This document shows positions 31,485 through 41,773 of a DNA stretch of 56,208 nucleotides, piece after piece. A program made the position numbers and the translations under genes. This DNA comes from Acrasis kona. Taxonomy: Eukaryota; Heterolobosea; Eutetramitea; Acrasida; Acrasidae. Under the pieces are notes generated by a model. It did not search any database. It was not told the origin of the DNA and was given only the letters and a program-made list of their open reading frames with translations. The number at the start of each line of letters is the position of its first letter. The first letter of the stretch is position 1. Location of the stretch: positions 1-56,208 of the forward strand of contig JAOPGA020001853.1 in the NCBI GenBank assembly GCA_026419775.2, in the 5' to 3' direction.

Positions 31485-32414
31485 ATGAAATCGATTATAT
31501 TCATACTCCTTCTTGCGGTCGCGGCAGCTCAAATCAACAAAGAATTCGTTACCATACAAAATGTGGTCGTGGAGGTCAAGATACCGGACAACTCCTGTTT
31601 GCTCTATGTGACGGAACGATTTTCTTTATACTTTGAAGAGGTTGGTTCCACCTTTCTGACGAGGAAATTTTCGGAGGCATTCTTACCACAAGGGAGTGCT
31701 GTCACTTTCATATCTACCCCAGAGGTCATAGCCCCCGACACAGTATCAATCTCCAAATCCATATCGAAGGGAGTAGATGGACCAGAATTAAGATTGAATA
31801 TGTACAGATTCCCCATGAAGGAGTTATTTTATTTGGAAGTAAATTACTTGATTGATGGATGGTTGTTCCAAAATGAATACAACCAAACAGAGCTCTTCTT
31901 TGGAGCAAACTACTACATGAACAGAATACCTCACGACGTAACAGGCCATCTCACCGTTCGTCTGCCACACAAAGCAGAATCCGTCTCACAAGTGCATCAA
32001 TCAGGAATCCCATTATCAGAGGGCATGGAACATAGATATGAGAACGGCAACACCATCTTAAAGCAATACAGCATACCAGACGGGTATGATTTTGGTTTGG
32101 ACGTGACCATCATGAAACAAATCAAAGAATGCTCACACAGGGTCATCAACACGCAAGAGACCTCTTCGCGCATAGCAGAGAAACCAAAACGAACAACAAG
32201 CAATGACATTAAACTCAACGACATGCAAATCTTGTTCTTCTCAATGATTGGTGTCATTGCATTGTTAGCGGTAATCTCCATCGCCACTTCATGTATATAT
32301 TGTCACGTTAGAGCAAGAATAGCCAATAGGGTCAGCAAGGAATTTGTCGAACTCGATCAAATTGTACTTGATCAAGTCAAACAAGAACAAACCACGAGCA
32401 ACTCTAGCGCATAA
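31485..32414 (+). CDS. Type I membrane protein with DUF2207-like ectodomain
   Basis: Single exon, 309 residues. A signal peptide (MKSIIFILLLAVAAAQ) leads a beta-rich ectodomain of about 220 residues, a transmembrane helix at about 246-268 (MQILFFSMIGVIALLAVISI), and a 40-residue cytosolic tail. The ectodomain pattern (VVVEVKIPDNSCLLYVTERF, YRFPMKELFYLEVNYLIDGW, DVTGHLTVRLP) resembles DUF2207, an uncharacterised membrane-protein domain of bacteria and some eukaryotes. One NQT glycosylation site is visible. Function unknown. It converges on the Spinster gene, 20 bp from its stop. Confidence 0.5.
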   Translation: MKSIIFILLLAVAAAQINKEFVTIQNVVVEVKIPDNSCLLYVTERFSLYFEEVGSTFLTRKFSEAFLPQGSAVTFISTPEVIAPDTVSISKSISKGVDGPELRLNMYRFPMKELFYLEVNYLIDGWLFQNEYNQTELFFGANYYMNRIPHDVTGHLTVRLPHKAESVSQVHQSGIPLSEGMEHRYENGNTILKQYSIPDGYDFGLDVTIMKQIKECSHRVINTQETSSRIAEKPKRTTSNDIKLNDMQILFFSMIGVIALLAVISIATSCIYCHVRARIANRVSKEFVELDQIVLDQVKQEQTTSNSSA

Positions 32415-32434
32415 AAATGTAAATAAAAATGTAA

Positions 32435-34061
32435 TTAATTTATTGTTTCATAATTTTTTTCATTCTTTTTGTGATTGTAATAAGAACACGTTGATCCTGC
32501 CACTAGAACAAGGAACCCAGGAACCAAAAAGCTCCAAAGCGAAAACATGGCCCACTTGAACCCAATCTGCTCCACCGTGACGCCAAACAAGAACGGCGAC
32601 GGTAAATCTCCAAACACATGAAGAAAAAAGACTTGATAAGAGTTTGCAAAATGTCTTAGCTCAGAAGGAACGCAACTGGAAATGGATTAGAACGCTCACA
32701 TCACAAACTTACTTGACCAGAGCCACTTGGAACGGAGCAGTTATACAAAGTACAAAAAACACACCAAAAAAGAAGATGAAGAACATTCCATATAAATTTA
32801 AACTCTCGACAAGTATGCTTACATATCCAAATGGAAGTGCAAACGTAACGAACACTCCGCATACAATCAACGAACGAGATACGCCGATCCATCCAGTAGC
32901 ACCTCCGCTCTTATCCAACACGATAGCCCCCAGTGACGTTCCCAGAATCGAACCAACCACAACAATGAGTCCGAAACCAATGTTCGAGTACCTTTCTGCT
33001 TCCTTCTCGGTGTAGTCGATGCTTTCTAAGCGCTGCTTCAAATAACTAGGACACCAAAATGTCAACGCTCCGATGATGGCACCTGTGGGTGAGATGAGAC
33101 ATTAGAATGATGTGGTTTACCATAAATACAAGTCAAAACGACGATGCTAATGTAGACTGGATTCTTGATCAAGGGTGCGATGGAAGATGTGATCGAATGT
33201 GGTTTCGGCTTTAACATTCCCTTCCTCAACATGAAGCCGACCTCTTCGTTTACTTCATTGTTGAGCGTGCTCATCTTGATTTCCTCTACGGACACCTCAA
33301 TGTTGACCTCCGGATCAACGCTACTCGAGTGTTCGTAGTCGTGCATGGGCACAAAGATGCACAAGATGGCCAGTCCGAACGTCACGACTGATTCTGCAAA
33401 GAAGACATTTTGCCACCTGTCCGTCACTATGAATCCAGCCACACCGTACCTTGCATCAATTAACATTTTGTCATGATGATCTTACCCCATCGCAATTCCC
33501 AAAGGTGCAGCCATCATGATGGTTGCCATGTATAGCGTTTTATATTGTGGTGGAGACAGTTGGTCGATGATTGTGGGTGCCAAACTAATCATGGCACTCT
33601 CGCCACATCCTACAATAAACCTAAACCCAGTAAAGATTATATATCCCCATTTTTGTGCTTTTCCTCTTGAGAATGTTCCACAAACTGCTGAGCTGAAGGC
33701 ACCAATGGAGAAGATTATCAAACCTATTGCTATAACTTTCTTTAAATGTTAGCGTAAAGCAGTGATTAGTGTTTACGTTGATCCGATAACGTAGTCCATA
33801 GTGGGCCCACAGCGGCGATGTAATCATTATACCGATTGTTAAAAGCACAGCTATTAAACTTTCTTCTATAGCATCTAATCCCCAGTTCTTCTTTATCTTT
33901 GGTAGTGCTGACTAATTAGATTAAATTAAATGCCTATGAATGCTTACTGCAATTGCTCCACGATCAAAGTACAATGATATTTCAATTACCGTGATGAATA
34001 GAATGGTAAGTTTAGGATACTTCCAAAAGAATGAGAAGAACTGGTGTCGGTCTGACTTCAT
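32435..34061 (-). CDS. Spinster-like MFS transporter
   Basis: Six exons (33948-34061, 33777-33911, 33486-33739, 33121-33449, 32713-33082, 32435-32675) with introns of 36-38 nt give 480 residues. About twelve hydrophobic segments are seen. The first helix ends in LYFDRGAIA, matching the Spinster LxYxDRxxI motif. Exon 6 starts with VPSELRHFANSYQVFFLHVFGDLPSP, close to the Spinster H-x-LGD-PSP motif. Spinster proteins export lysophospholipids or sphingosine phosphate from lysosomes and cells. A roughly 50-residue loop with acidic residues separates the halves. The substrate is not established here. It is head-to-head with the Trm7-like gene. Confidence 0.8.
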
Positions 34062-34101
34062 TTTGATTTGATCCTTCTATTCTTCATCGCGTTACAATTC
34101 A
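34062..34101. promoter_or_regulatory. 40-bp bidirectional promoter between Spinster-like and Trm7-like genes
   Basis: The two start codons lie back to back with only 40 bp between, so one promoter region must serve both strands, or transcripts start inside the coding sequences. No TATA-like box is evident. Confidence 0.45.
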
Positions 34102-34927
34102 ATGGTAAAAGACAAAAGGGACATCTATTATAGGAAGGCTAAAGAAGAGGGATGGCGTGCTAGGTCCGCTTACAAATTACTGCAAGTAGATGAAGAATTT
34201 GATATATTCACAGGGGTTACAAGGGCTGTGTAGGTGTGTTAATTTTATCGCAAAGTAACATCTAAAAGGGATTTGTGTGCAGCACCAGGTTCGTGGTCAC
34301 AAGTGCTTCAAAGAAAACTCTATTATCCTGCGCAAGAGAGAATAAAGAATGGAGCGTCGGATGCAGAACCTATAATTGTTGCTGTTGATTTACAAGAAAT
34401 GGCACCGTTGGAGGGAGTGATTGAAATACAAGGTGACATCACGAGCACCAAGACCTCTGACGAGATTATTAATTACTTTCACGGAGAAAAGGCAAATTTA
34501 GTAGTTTGTGATGGGGCGCCGGATGGTAAGGGTGATTGAATTTTCAAATCTAATGTTAAAAGTAACTGGAATGCATGACATTGACGAATACATACAGCAA
34601 CAACTTATTTTGGCCGCATTAAACATTACAACACATGTTTTGCAGGAAGGTGGGACATTTGTAGCAAAGATATTTAGAGGTAGAAACGTGTCCCTATTGT
34701 TTTCCCAACTCAGCGTATTTTTTGAAGAAGTATACTGCACCAAACCCATTAGCAGTAGATCAAGTTCTATCGAGTCATTTGTAGTATGTAAAAATTTCAG
34801 GTTACCCACAAATTATCAACCAACAATGATACAGCCTCTAATAAAGCAGTCCGACCAATTAGAGGGTCACAATCGCCTTGTTGTTCCGTTTCTTGCTAGC
34901 GGTGACTTGAGTGGGTTCGATGAATAA
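34102..34927 (+). CDS. TRM7: tRNA 2'-O-methyltransferase, Trm7/FTSJ1
   Basis: Three exons (34102-34229, 34269-34525, 34563-34927) with 39- and 37-nt introns give 249 residues. The start is [20 protein letters not shown], followed by [13 protein letters not shown], with the first catalytic Lys. [12 protein letters not shown] is the AdoMet-binding motif, [14 protein letters not shown] has the catalytic Asp, [10 protein letters not shown] the second Lys and [12 protein letters not shown] the Glu (K-D-K-E tetrad). [10 protein letters not shown] is typical of Trm7/FTSJ1, which methylates positions 32 and 34 of the anticodon loop, rather than mitochondrial MRM2. The TAA stop overlaps AATAAA. Confidence 0.9.
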
Positions 34928-35075
34928 AATTTAAATTCTATTTATTACTTGTGTTGAATACTATATAGTAATGTTTCGGTGTCGGAGGGATAGGATCCGC
35001 GTCCACTCCGCCGCAGCGATCAACCTTTTAAAACGAAAAGAACTGTCTCACGAATAATATGAATAATACACAAAC

Positions 35076-35210
35076 ATGAACAGCATTTTAGAAAGACAAA
35101 TTAGAGAGCAGTACGAGAACAAAGTCGTTGTGTGCCTATTCAATGGGTGCAAATGGATGGAGGGGGATCATTTGAAGTTAAAAGCAGATAAAGGTCGTCT
35201 CGGTTTTTAA
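35076..35210 (+). CDS. Possible small protein of 44 residues
   Basis: An open frame starting MNSILERQIREQYENKVV and containing CLFNGCKWMEGDH. No homologue is recognised. It might be the first exon of a longer gene through a splice site near GGTCGTC at 35193, but the downstream frames are short. It lies between the Trm7-like stop and the convergent coiled-coil gene, just after a GC-rich stretch (about 34,975-35,025) that may be an RNA gene or part of its promoter. Confidence 0.25.
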   Translation: MNSILERQIREQYENKVVVCLFNGCKWMEGDHLKLKADKGRLGF

Positions 35211-35328
35211 AGTTAAAACAATTTTGTCACATTGATCTGAGTGGAGATACTCAGTTGTACATTGAACGAGCATTTTTTTGTTCACGAATCTAAAATTTTG
35301 AACACTGTAAAAAATAAACTAATCACAT

Positions 35329-36512
35329 CTACTTTAAAGAAGATTTATTTAATGGAGACATTTCATACACCTGTGAGTATGTTGAAAGAGCTTCAGTCTT
35401 GGACTTCAAGTCATTCTACGTTTATGACGTCAGATAATGCAATCTCAAACTTACCTTAGTTTGTTCTAATCTACGTAATATTTGTAGTTCTTGAGATTTA
35501 AGATCATCAATTCCTTTGTTTAGAGACCTTATGTTGTTCTCTTCAATACCAAGTTGTTTATTTATAGAGTTGGCAACTTTGTTGTGGTTGTTTACAGTAT
35601 TGTAAGTGTGAACGTCATCCATATTCACTCGAGAGTCTTTGATGCTCTTCACTAACTCACCTTTCAATTTAATGGTGTCCATTTTTGTACTTCTGAGTTG
35701 CTCTTCATTTTGCTATGACGCATTAAACACCAAAGTTAGATTATTAATTACCAAACGGATGTTTTTCCGCTCATGGCCTAGCTTCTTATTTGTCTCCATT
35801 TTGGCCTTTACAGCATCTCGAATCGCACATTTTTTAAGTTTGAGCTCATCACGTTGCTGCTGGTTTCTTATCAACCTCTCCTCTTCTTGTTTTTTTATAA
35901 TTTCATTAAATGACTCTTTCTTTTGTTTCATTTTTTCAGCACCTAATTCTTTTAACATTTTTATTAAAGAGTATTTCTCTACCTTCTTTTTTTAAGGACA
36001 GCATTTGATCTACTCTGTCCTTTACGTTTCTTCGTTTTTCATACTCTGTTTCACATACTTTTTGTTTAAATAACTGCTCCTTGCTTAGTTGTTCTTCTGA
36101 CTAGTAATCTTGAGTATTCAGTAGAATTGTTAAATGATTACTTTCGTTATATCGCTATTCAATTTTTGCCTGAATTTTTGTTGCTCTTGATGTGCTTTGT
36201 GTATATTTTCTACTTTCATCAGCTTTAATTTTGCTCTGTTTTCTTCCTCCTTTAACATTTTGTACGTTTTCAAAGTGTCTTCTTACCTCTAGATGTCTAA
36301 CTCGGCTTGCTAATATTTGATGGTCCTTCTCCATTCTTTTTTTATTAGAAACAACCTCCATCAAATTACTTCCACTTTCAAGCTGCTCCTTTGGCAGCGA
36401 GCTCAATAGAGAGTTTTTTCTTTGAGAACTAATCTAGATGCGTTAGAGCATGAATATAACATGATTATACCTTTCCGCTTGGGGAGAGAGATTGTCGAAA
36501 CCTATCTGACAT
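35329..36512 (-). CDS. Seven-exon coiled-coil protein of unknown function
   Basis: Exons at 36471-36512, 36287-36433, 36142-36249, 35983-36100, 35752-35948, 35455-35712 and 35329-35415 join through six introns of 34-41 nt into 318 residues. The protein is almost entirely charged coiled coil (KEQLFKQKVCETEYEKRR, KKQEEERLIRNQQQRDELKL, KQLGIEENNIRSLNKGIDDL). A short Ser-rich start (MSDRFRQSLSPSGK) could be phosphorylated. The length and Lys/Glu/Gln pattern resemble axonemal or centrosomal CCDC proteins, but nothing specific identifies it. It has the highest intron density of the window. It is divergent from the dimer glycosylase gene. Confidence 0.7.
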
Positions 36513-36764
36513 GTTTGTTGTAATTATTGTAAAGAGGATTGGTTTACCAAATTTGTTAAATCTTGTAACATGTCGGTGGACTCGAAAATAGATATGAAAA
36601 ACACCTATTGAAATGAGTTGTAAGTTGACATTAGCTGCATAAATAGGTAATAAGGGGATATCATTTATGTAGTCAGTTGTTACAATCACCTGCTCAATGT
36701 CTATCAGATTTTACAAGGTTATATTAGTCCAGTTGCTATTTATAAATATGGACTAAAAAAAACA

Positions 36765-37667
36765 ATGAGGTTGTGGTCACTTCACCCTAGCTACCTTGAT
36801 ACAAAAGGCCTTGTCGCTTCTTGGAGAGAAGGATTACTGGCACAAAAAGTGCTGACTGGCACAACGAAAGGATATGTAAATCATCCACAATTAGTTCGAT
36901 TCAAAGGATCAACAATGGCTGATGTAAAACATTATACAGATGAAGAAGATGTTAAAGCTGCGTCTGTATTTATTGGCGCATGGCTAAAATCAATTTATGA
37001 CGAAGCAACGAGTAGGGGATTCAAATTCGATTCGAATCTCATTAAACACCAAAAAGAAATTCTAGAACAAGATAAAATAAACGTAAGGCAAGGGCAACTA
37101 CAATACGAATTTGGGTGGCTCCTCACCAAATTAGAAGAAAGGGATCCAGAGAGATTCAAGAAAGTACAAGAGGAGGCCACGAAAGAGGGGGAGCAGTATA
37201 CGTGCCTGAAACTACATCCTTGCTTTAGAGCAGTTGACGGCGATGGCATCGAACCATGGGAGCGTATAACAGATCCAGAGAAGGAGAAGAAGCAAAAAGA
37301 ACAAGAAAAGAAGAGAGCGGCCAAGAAGAAGAAACAAAAAGAAGAGGAGGCAGCAGAAAAAGGAGAAACTCCAAAAAAGAAGAGAACTCGAAAATCCAAG
37401 AAGGAAGTTGATACTGATGAAGAGAAGTCAAAAAACGCTGAAGAAGCTGTATCGGAGGAACAAGAACAACCTAAAAAGAAGAGAAGAAGGACGCACAAAA
37501 TACAAAGCACGGATGAAACACTACACACATCAAATGAAAAGCAAATACCTTCGATATCAAGCGAGCCAGTGGAAGAGGTTGAGAAGATAAAGATTGACCC
37601 AGAGACTGGTGTTGAGTTAATAAGGAGGATGACCAGATCCTATACGAGGTCACTCACAAGTACATAG
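36765..37667 (+). CDS. Pyrimidine-dimer DNA glycosylase (endonuclease V-like, Pyr_excise) with basic tail
   Basis: Single exon, 300 residues. Residues 1-165 match bacterial Pyr_excise proteins nearly throughout: MRLWSLHPSYLDTKGLVASW, REGLLAQKVL, TKGYVNHPQLVRFK, and VRQGQLQYEFGWLLTKLEER with DPERF, then HPCFRAVDGDGIEPWERI. These enzymes cut the glycosylic bond at UV dimers. A eukaryote-style C-terminal tail of about 130 residues is added, with Lys/Glu tracts (EKKRAAKKKKQKEEE) and PKKKRTRKSKK and PKKKRRR, both classic nuclear-localisation signals. No intron, unlike most neighbours. Bacterial origin by transfer is likely; base composition does not stand out. Confidence 0.8.
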   Translation: MRLWSLHPSYLDTKGLVASWREGLLAQKVLTGTTKGYVNHPQLVRFKGSTMADVKHYTDEEDVKAASVFIGAWLKSIYDEATSRGFKFDSNLIKHQKEILEQDKINVRQGQLQYEFGWLLTKLEERDPERFKKVQEEATKEGEQYTCLKLHPCFRAVDGDGIEPWERITDPEKEKKQKEQEKKRAAKKKKQKEEEAAEKGETPKKKRTRKSKKEVDTDEEKSKNAEEAVSEEQEQPKKKRRRTHKIQSTDETLHTSNEKQIPSISSEPVEEVEKIKIDPETGVELIRRMTRSYTRSLTST

Positions 37668-37788
37668 TTCATTAGTTGATTTGTGGTTGGAAAATCAAGT
37701 TTACTTTTCTGCATTGGTGGTACATTAAAATTACACTTTTTCCGACAAAAGTATTCATTAAATAATTTTTGGTCGTTTTGTCGCGCTA

Positions 37789-38448
37789 CTAACAAGAACA
37801 TGTTTTTGGGTCTGACGTCTTTGGCTTCTTATTCAAATTAACAAATGTTTCGTTTTCTGGTTGGACCTCCTCTTCTTCAAGCTCATACTTGCTCTTTAAA
37901 ATGCCGAGAGTGTAGTCCACTAATGTGTCGAATGCTTCGTTAACATTCTCTCCGCTCTTTGCACTAGTCTCAAAATAACTCTCAATCTTCAGCTTCTCCA
38001 CCAACTCCTCAGCCTGCTCTCTGGCGACGACTCTGCCTTCTAAATCTACTTTGTTACCGACTAGAATAGTTTTTATTCCCTCTGGTGCATGCTCTTTAAT
38101 TTGACGCATCCAATCATTAACACTATAAAACGAATCTTCGTTTGTAACATCAAAAGTAATAATAATCCCCTGAGCCGCTCTAAAGTATGAACCTGCCATT
38201 GAGCTTTATATGTTAAATAAGTGTAGTTTAAAACAATTCCCAAACCGAAATCTCTCTTGGCCTGCCGTGTCCCAAACTTGTAATTTAACATTCTTATCTC
38301 CTCTTCCTAACATCTTAACCTTAAAGTCCATACCAATCGTAAACGTATAGTCTACCAAAAAGGTGTTTTCGACATATCTTATTACGAGACAGCTCTTGCC
38401 ACAGCCACTATTGCCTGCAATGACAAGTTTTTTCAATATTTCCTGCAT
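37789..38448 (-). CDS. Rab-family small GTPase
   Basis: Two exons (38246-38448 and 37789-38203) with a 42-nt intron in the WDTAGQERFR motif give 205 residues. All G motifs are present: GNSGCGKS (P-loop), TIGMDF (switch I Thr), WDTAGQERF (switch II), GNKVDL and ETSAKSG. The C terminus CSC is a geranylgeranylation site typical of Rabs, which are modified by RabGGTase. Subfamily is uncertain; the IGMDFKVK segment is near the Rab1/8/35 type. Divergent from the secreted-protein gene with 131 bp between start codons. Confidence 0.9.
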
Positions 38449-38579
38449 CTTTATTCAAGTCAAAGATGTCATTTGTCATGCTTACAAAAATACCGCCGAA
38501 CTAGGAGAAGAAATTCCGCGGAAGAAAGTAATCGTTTGATTTTTCTAAACCTTTTTTCACATTATTATTAATACCCAAA

Positions 38580-39254
38580 ATGCGCACTCAAATCTCGATC
38601 TTGATTGCAGTATTCCTGTACGTTGTCCTCTGCGATCCCGTACCAAAAAGAGTATGCCTACCTGATGGCTTCTCTTACATTAAGGTCACCACCTTGGTAT
38701 CAAGAATAGCAGGCGAACAAAAGTTCACCAAGCAGGAGAAACTATCAGTCAAATCAGATGAAGAAAATGGATCAGAGAGACTTGATGTTGAGACTGTCAG
38801 CAGCGGAAGCTCAAAGAAGTCTTATAGTACCCTAGCAACAAAGAGACAAGACAACTCCTACAACGTGTACAACTGGCAACAAGGAAAAGCCTGCACCTGC
38901 ACTAAAACTGCACGGTACTCATTCACCAAAGATTGCGCTGAGGGCCGCAACATCACGTCTGATGGAGCCTTGAGTATCATCTTCAGCGATATTGATGAAG
39001 CCGAAGGACAAGACCACGTAGTATTGCACAAACGTATCACTTTCAAGCCCCTCGAATCCGCACCTAATGTTGGATTAGTCGTAACAAACGTCGAAAATAG
39101 CTACATCACCCTTGAAAAAGGCGGCCAATTTGTGTCCTCACAATCTAAGAACTCAACATACTTCGGTTACAGACCAACACAACAAGAAGATTTTGCAGTG
39201 CCAAAAGAGTGCGAAAATCACTTGCAGCGAATAACGAGCACATTAATTAAATAA
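38580..39254 (+). CDS. Secreted protein, possibly ependymin-related
   Basis: Single exon, 224 residues. A signal peptide (MRTQISILIAVFLYVVLC) precedes a mature region with six cysteines: CLPDG, the close pair KACTCTK, KDC and KEC. The beta-rich pattern and the cysteines resemble ependymin-related secreted proteins, which occur in animals and some amoebae, but key residues are not clear enough to be sure. Two likely N-glycosylation sites (NIT, NST) are present. The stop codon overlaps an AAATAAA signal and lies 13 bp from the convergent TFIIIC-like gene. Confidence 0.4.
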   Translation: MRTQISILIAVFLYVVLCDPVPKRVCLPDGFSYIKVTTLVSRIAGEQKFTKQEKLSVKSDEENGSERLDVETVSSGSSKKSYSTLATKRQDNSYNVYNWQQGKACTCTKTARYSFTKDCAEGRNITSDGALSIIFSDIDEAEGQDHVVLHKRITFKPLESAPNVGLVVTNVENSYITLEKGGQFVSSQSKNSTYFGYRPTQQEDFAVPKECENHLQRITSTLIK

Positions 39255-39267
39255 ACGAGTTTAGAAA

Positions 39268-41714
39268 TTAATACTTTAATGTTAGTATATCGCCACAAAG
39301 AGGACATGTTGTTCCAGCCATGGATACCTCCGCCTTTGCCGCACAACACATACAGGTGGAACACTTTAGACTGCTCAATATCTTCCAGGACGTAACATCT
39401 CTTGTTGAAGTGTGTTTTTTTGAACACTCCCCAACCATCATATCCTTATCCTTTGAAATACAAAAGGAAACACTTTCTCCGCAAAAGGTACATGATTCGT
39501 TCGGTATCACATCAACAGCAGTTTCCTCCTGTGTAAAAATCTTGTTGATAAATCTTCTAAAAATCGCATTCTGCTCGCTCTGTTCATCAGATACCCTCAA
39601 ATAACTCTTCGCCTGCTCAACCATGAGCGCAAATTTGCACCTGTACAAGAATGATTCAATCTGTGCATTCTTTGGATTCTCGTCATACAGCCTCACAAGC
39701 ACCGGATACAAGATTCTAAAACTAGCATTCGTTTCAATATTCAAAACACGATCAACATAAACAATCAACTCCTTGTACTCAACAAGTGTCAATAATTTCA
39801 CAACATCCTGCTTACAACAAACACGCAACGAACAAGAATTTATTAACGTTTCGATATACTTGATTCGATCCTGCACAAGCGCCTGTCCCTTATGGGTGAC
39901 CAAATCCACGATCGGCAACAAGTAAACACGTCTCCTCGCACGTGCCTCAAAATCACCTCTAGAATCCAACAACTCTGGCTTCTCTCTCGCAATGGCAATA
40001 AAACATTGATTAGGAGACACAGCACAACCCCATATGGGTAACAAGTGATTCTTTTCAATAATAACAAAATTCTTTATTGTACCTTGTTCAAGAACAGTTA
40101 ACAAGAATTCGCCATCCATGCCACAACTAAATATCCACAATGCACATTCGCCCGACGATGATGACGATTCGAAATTCATGATTGCGATTCCAGTCACCAC
40201 ATCGCCGTGATGATTGATTTGTTGCTTCCATTCCATTCGTTGGTTCGTTAGATCGAATGCGATCACCCTAATCACAAATCCACATGCAAATGCAACAATC
40301 ACCCAATTCGAATTCGGCATGAATGAGTGCTTGATGAATTGACAATTGTACAAATCGTCCAATTCGCCATTCAACCAATCCATTGGATTCCATCGCAAAT
40401 GATCGTCGCTCGACCAGAATCGAATTCCACCGTCACCACCGCCGCTCATCAAGATTAACTTGTCCAAATGACAAATCGCCTTGATGGATTTGATTTGGTC
40501 GTCAGGATGGGCCTCAAAGTAATTTACTAATTGTGGAAAATTCCAATCGGCATGTTGATGATGAGCGAATTGATAAGTCGAAATGCATCCAATCTTGTTG
40601 CCGATCACCAAATAACAAATGCCATTCGGCAACGATAACCAATCCATGCAGGTGATCGAATTGATCAAAAGCAATCGTTTCAAATCTTGCACGTCGGAGA
40701 TGGATCGATCGTGTAGCCATCTCTTTTTCGATTGATAAGAATTTGTTCTTTGAGCGGGCGCTGCATTCGATTTCTTTTCGTCGCTCTTCTTCTTCTTAAC
40801 GTCGATACATTCGCTCCTGCAATTCTTCTTGATGCAATTGGCACATGGACGTTTCTTGTCGCATTTTACTTTTGCTTTGCTACACGGTGCACATACGTGA
40901 TGTGAGGTGCCGTGTGATTGATTGATTTGTAAATCATGTTCGATGGGGTGATGTGCGAATTGTTGGAATTGTTGAGGATATGCTTGCATTGTTGCTTGAT
41001 AGGCTGATGGATGTGAAGATTCTTGATCCGTCACGTGTTGATTGTACCTTTGATTTTTGTATCTCGAATGAGTGTGCGTGACTTACGTTGGGATGGCAAA
41101 TTCTTCCTTCCATTTTTGATAGTCATCGGCGTCTACTACGCTCGAACGTATTGTGACGAACGATGATGGGTCGAAACCTGTTTTTCTCTTTTTTTGAATG
41201 TTTAGGAATTCTGATTGGAAGCTACTGGTGAGAGCGCCCATGTCGAAAACTTCCTTCCATTTTGATTCGAAGAATTTAGGTGGTGATTGGTACATGACGA
41301 GTTCCGAATCATCGGTCAATGTGATCATGTGCTTGCGACCTGCATGTCCGTTCACTTGAATGCACTGCCTGAAATTAGCCAGTTCGTTTTGTCTGGAGTG
41401 AATTAGTTTGTCTGCAATACAATTCTCTAAATGATTAGCATCATGTGTTGTGTATATTGTGACAAACCTTTCATGAATTCATTGTATGGTTCGTCATGAT
41501 TATGATTTGCGTCGTTTGTTATCAGGGTAGTTTTGTTGGACAATTGTTGTACGATGTGTATAATGTTTTTGGTGGGGATTGAGATGCAGTCGGTGTTCCA
41601 CTCCAAAACATTAACGAATCCATTAGTAGAAGCGACTTCGATGATGTGATTTGGGAGCTGTATCATCATACCACCATCTGTAACTGGTGGTAGGTCTTCA
41701 TCTTGTTCGTCCAT
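39268..41714 (-). CDS. TFIIIC subunit-like protein (GTF3C4-type) with internal Zn2Cys6 cluster
   Basis: Three exons (41468-41714, 41087-41426, 39268-41047) with 41- and 39-nt introns give 788 residues. The N terminus resembles the WD-repeat opening of TFIIIC delta (GFVNVLEWNTDCISIPTKN). At about residues 245-275 is a complete fungal-type Zn2Cys6 cluster (CAPCSKAKVKC, then PCANC), in a region otherwise full of His/Gln. WD-like blades follow (LMSGGGDGGIRFWSSDD, VVTGIAIMNFE, CALWIFSCGMDGEF). The C terminus carries a double zinc-ribbon-like set (CTFC, CSTCMCC, TCPLCGDIL), matching the GTF3C4/Sfc9 zinc finger. TFIIIC recruits TFIIIB to Pol III genes; the added DNA-binding cluster is unusual. Identity moderately sure. 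Confidence 0.6.
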
Positions 41715-41773
41715 TAGTGCACAAAATGGTTGATTGTAAAGAAAATATTTTTAAAAAAATAAGTTTATATCAA

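Noticed and set aside
34970-35030. Possible tRNA on the - strand in the GC-rich island
   Set aside because: No B-box-like GGTTCGANTCC and no cloverleaf could be drawn.
36995-37528. 177-codon - strand frame opposite the dimer glycosylase gene
   Set aside because: Ser/Phe/Cys-rich antisense of a Lys/Glu-rich tail, a usual shadow effect.
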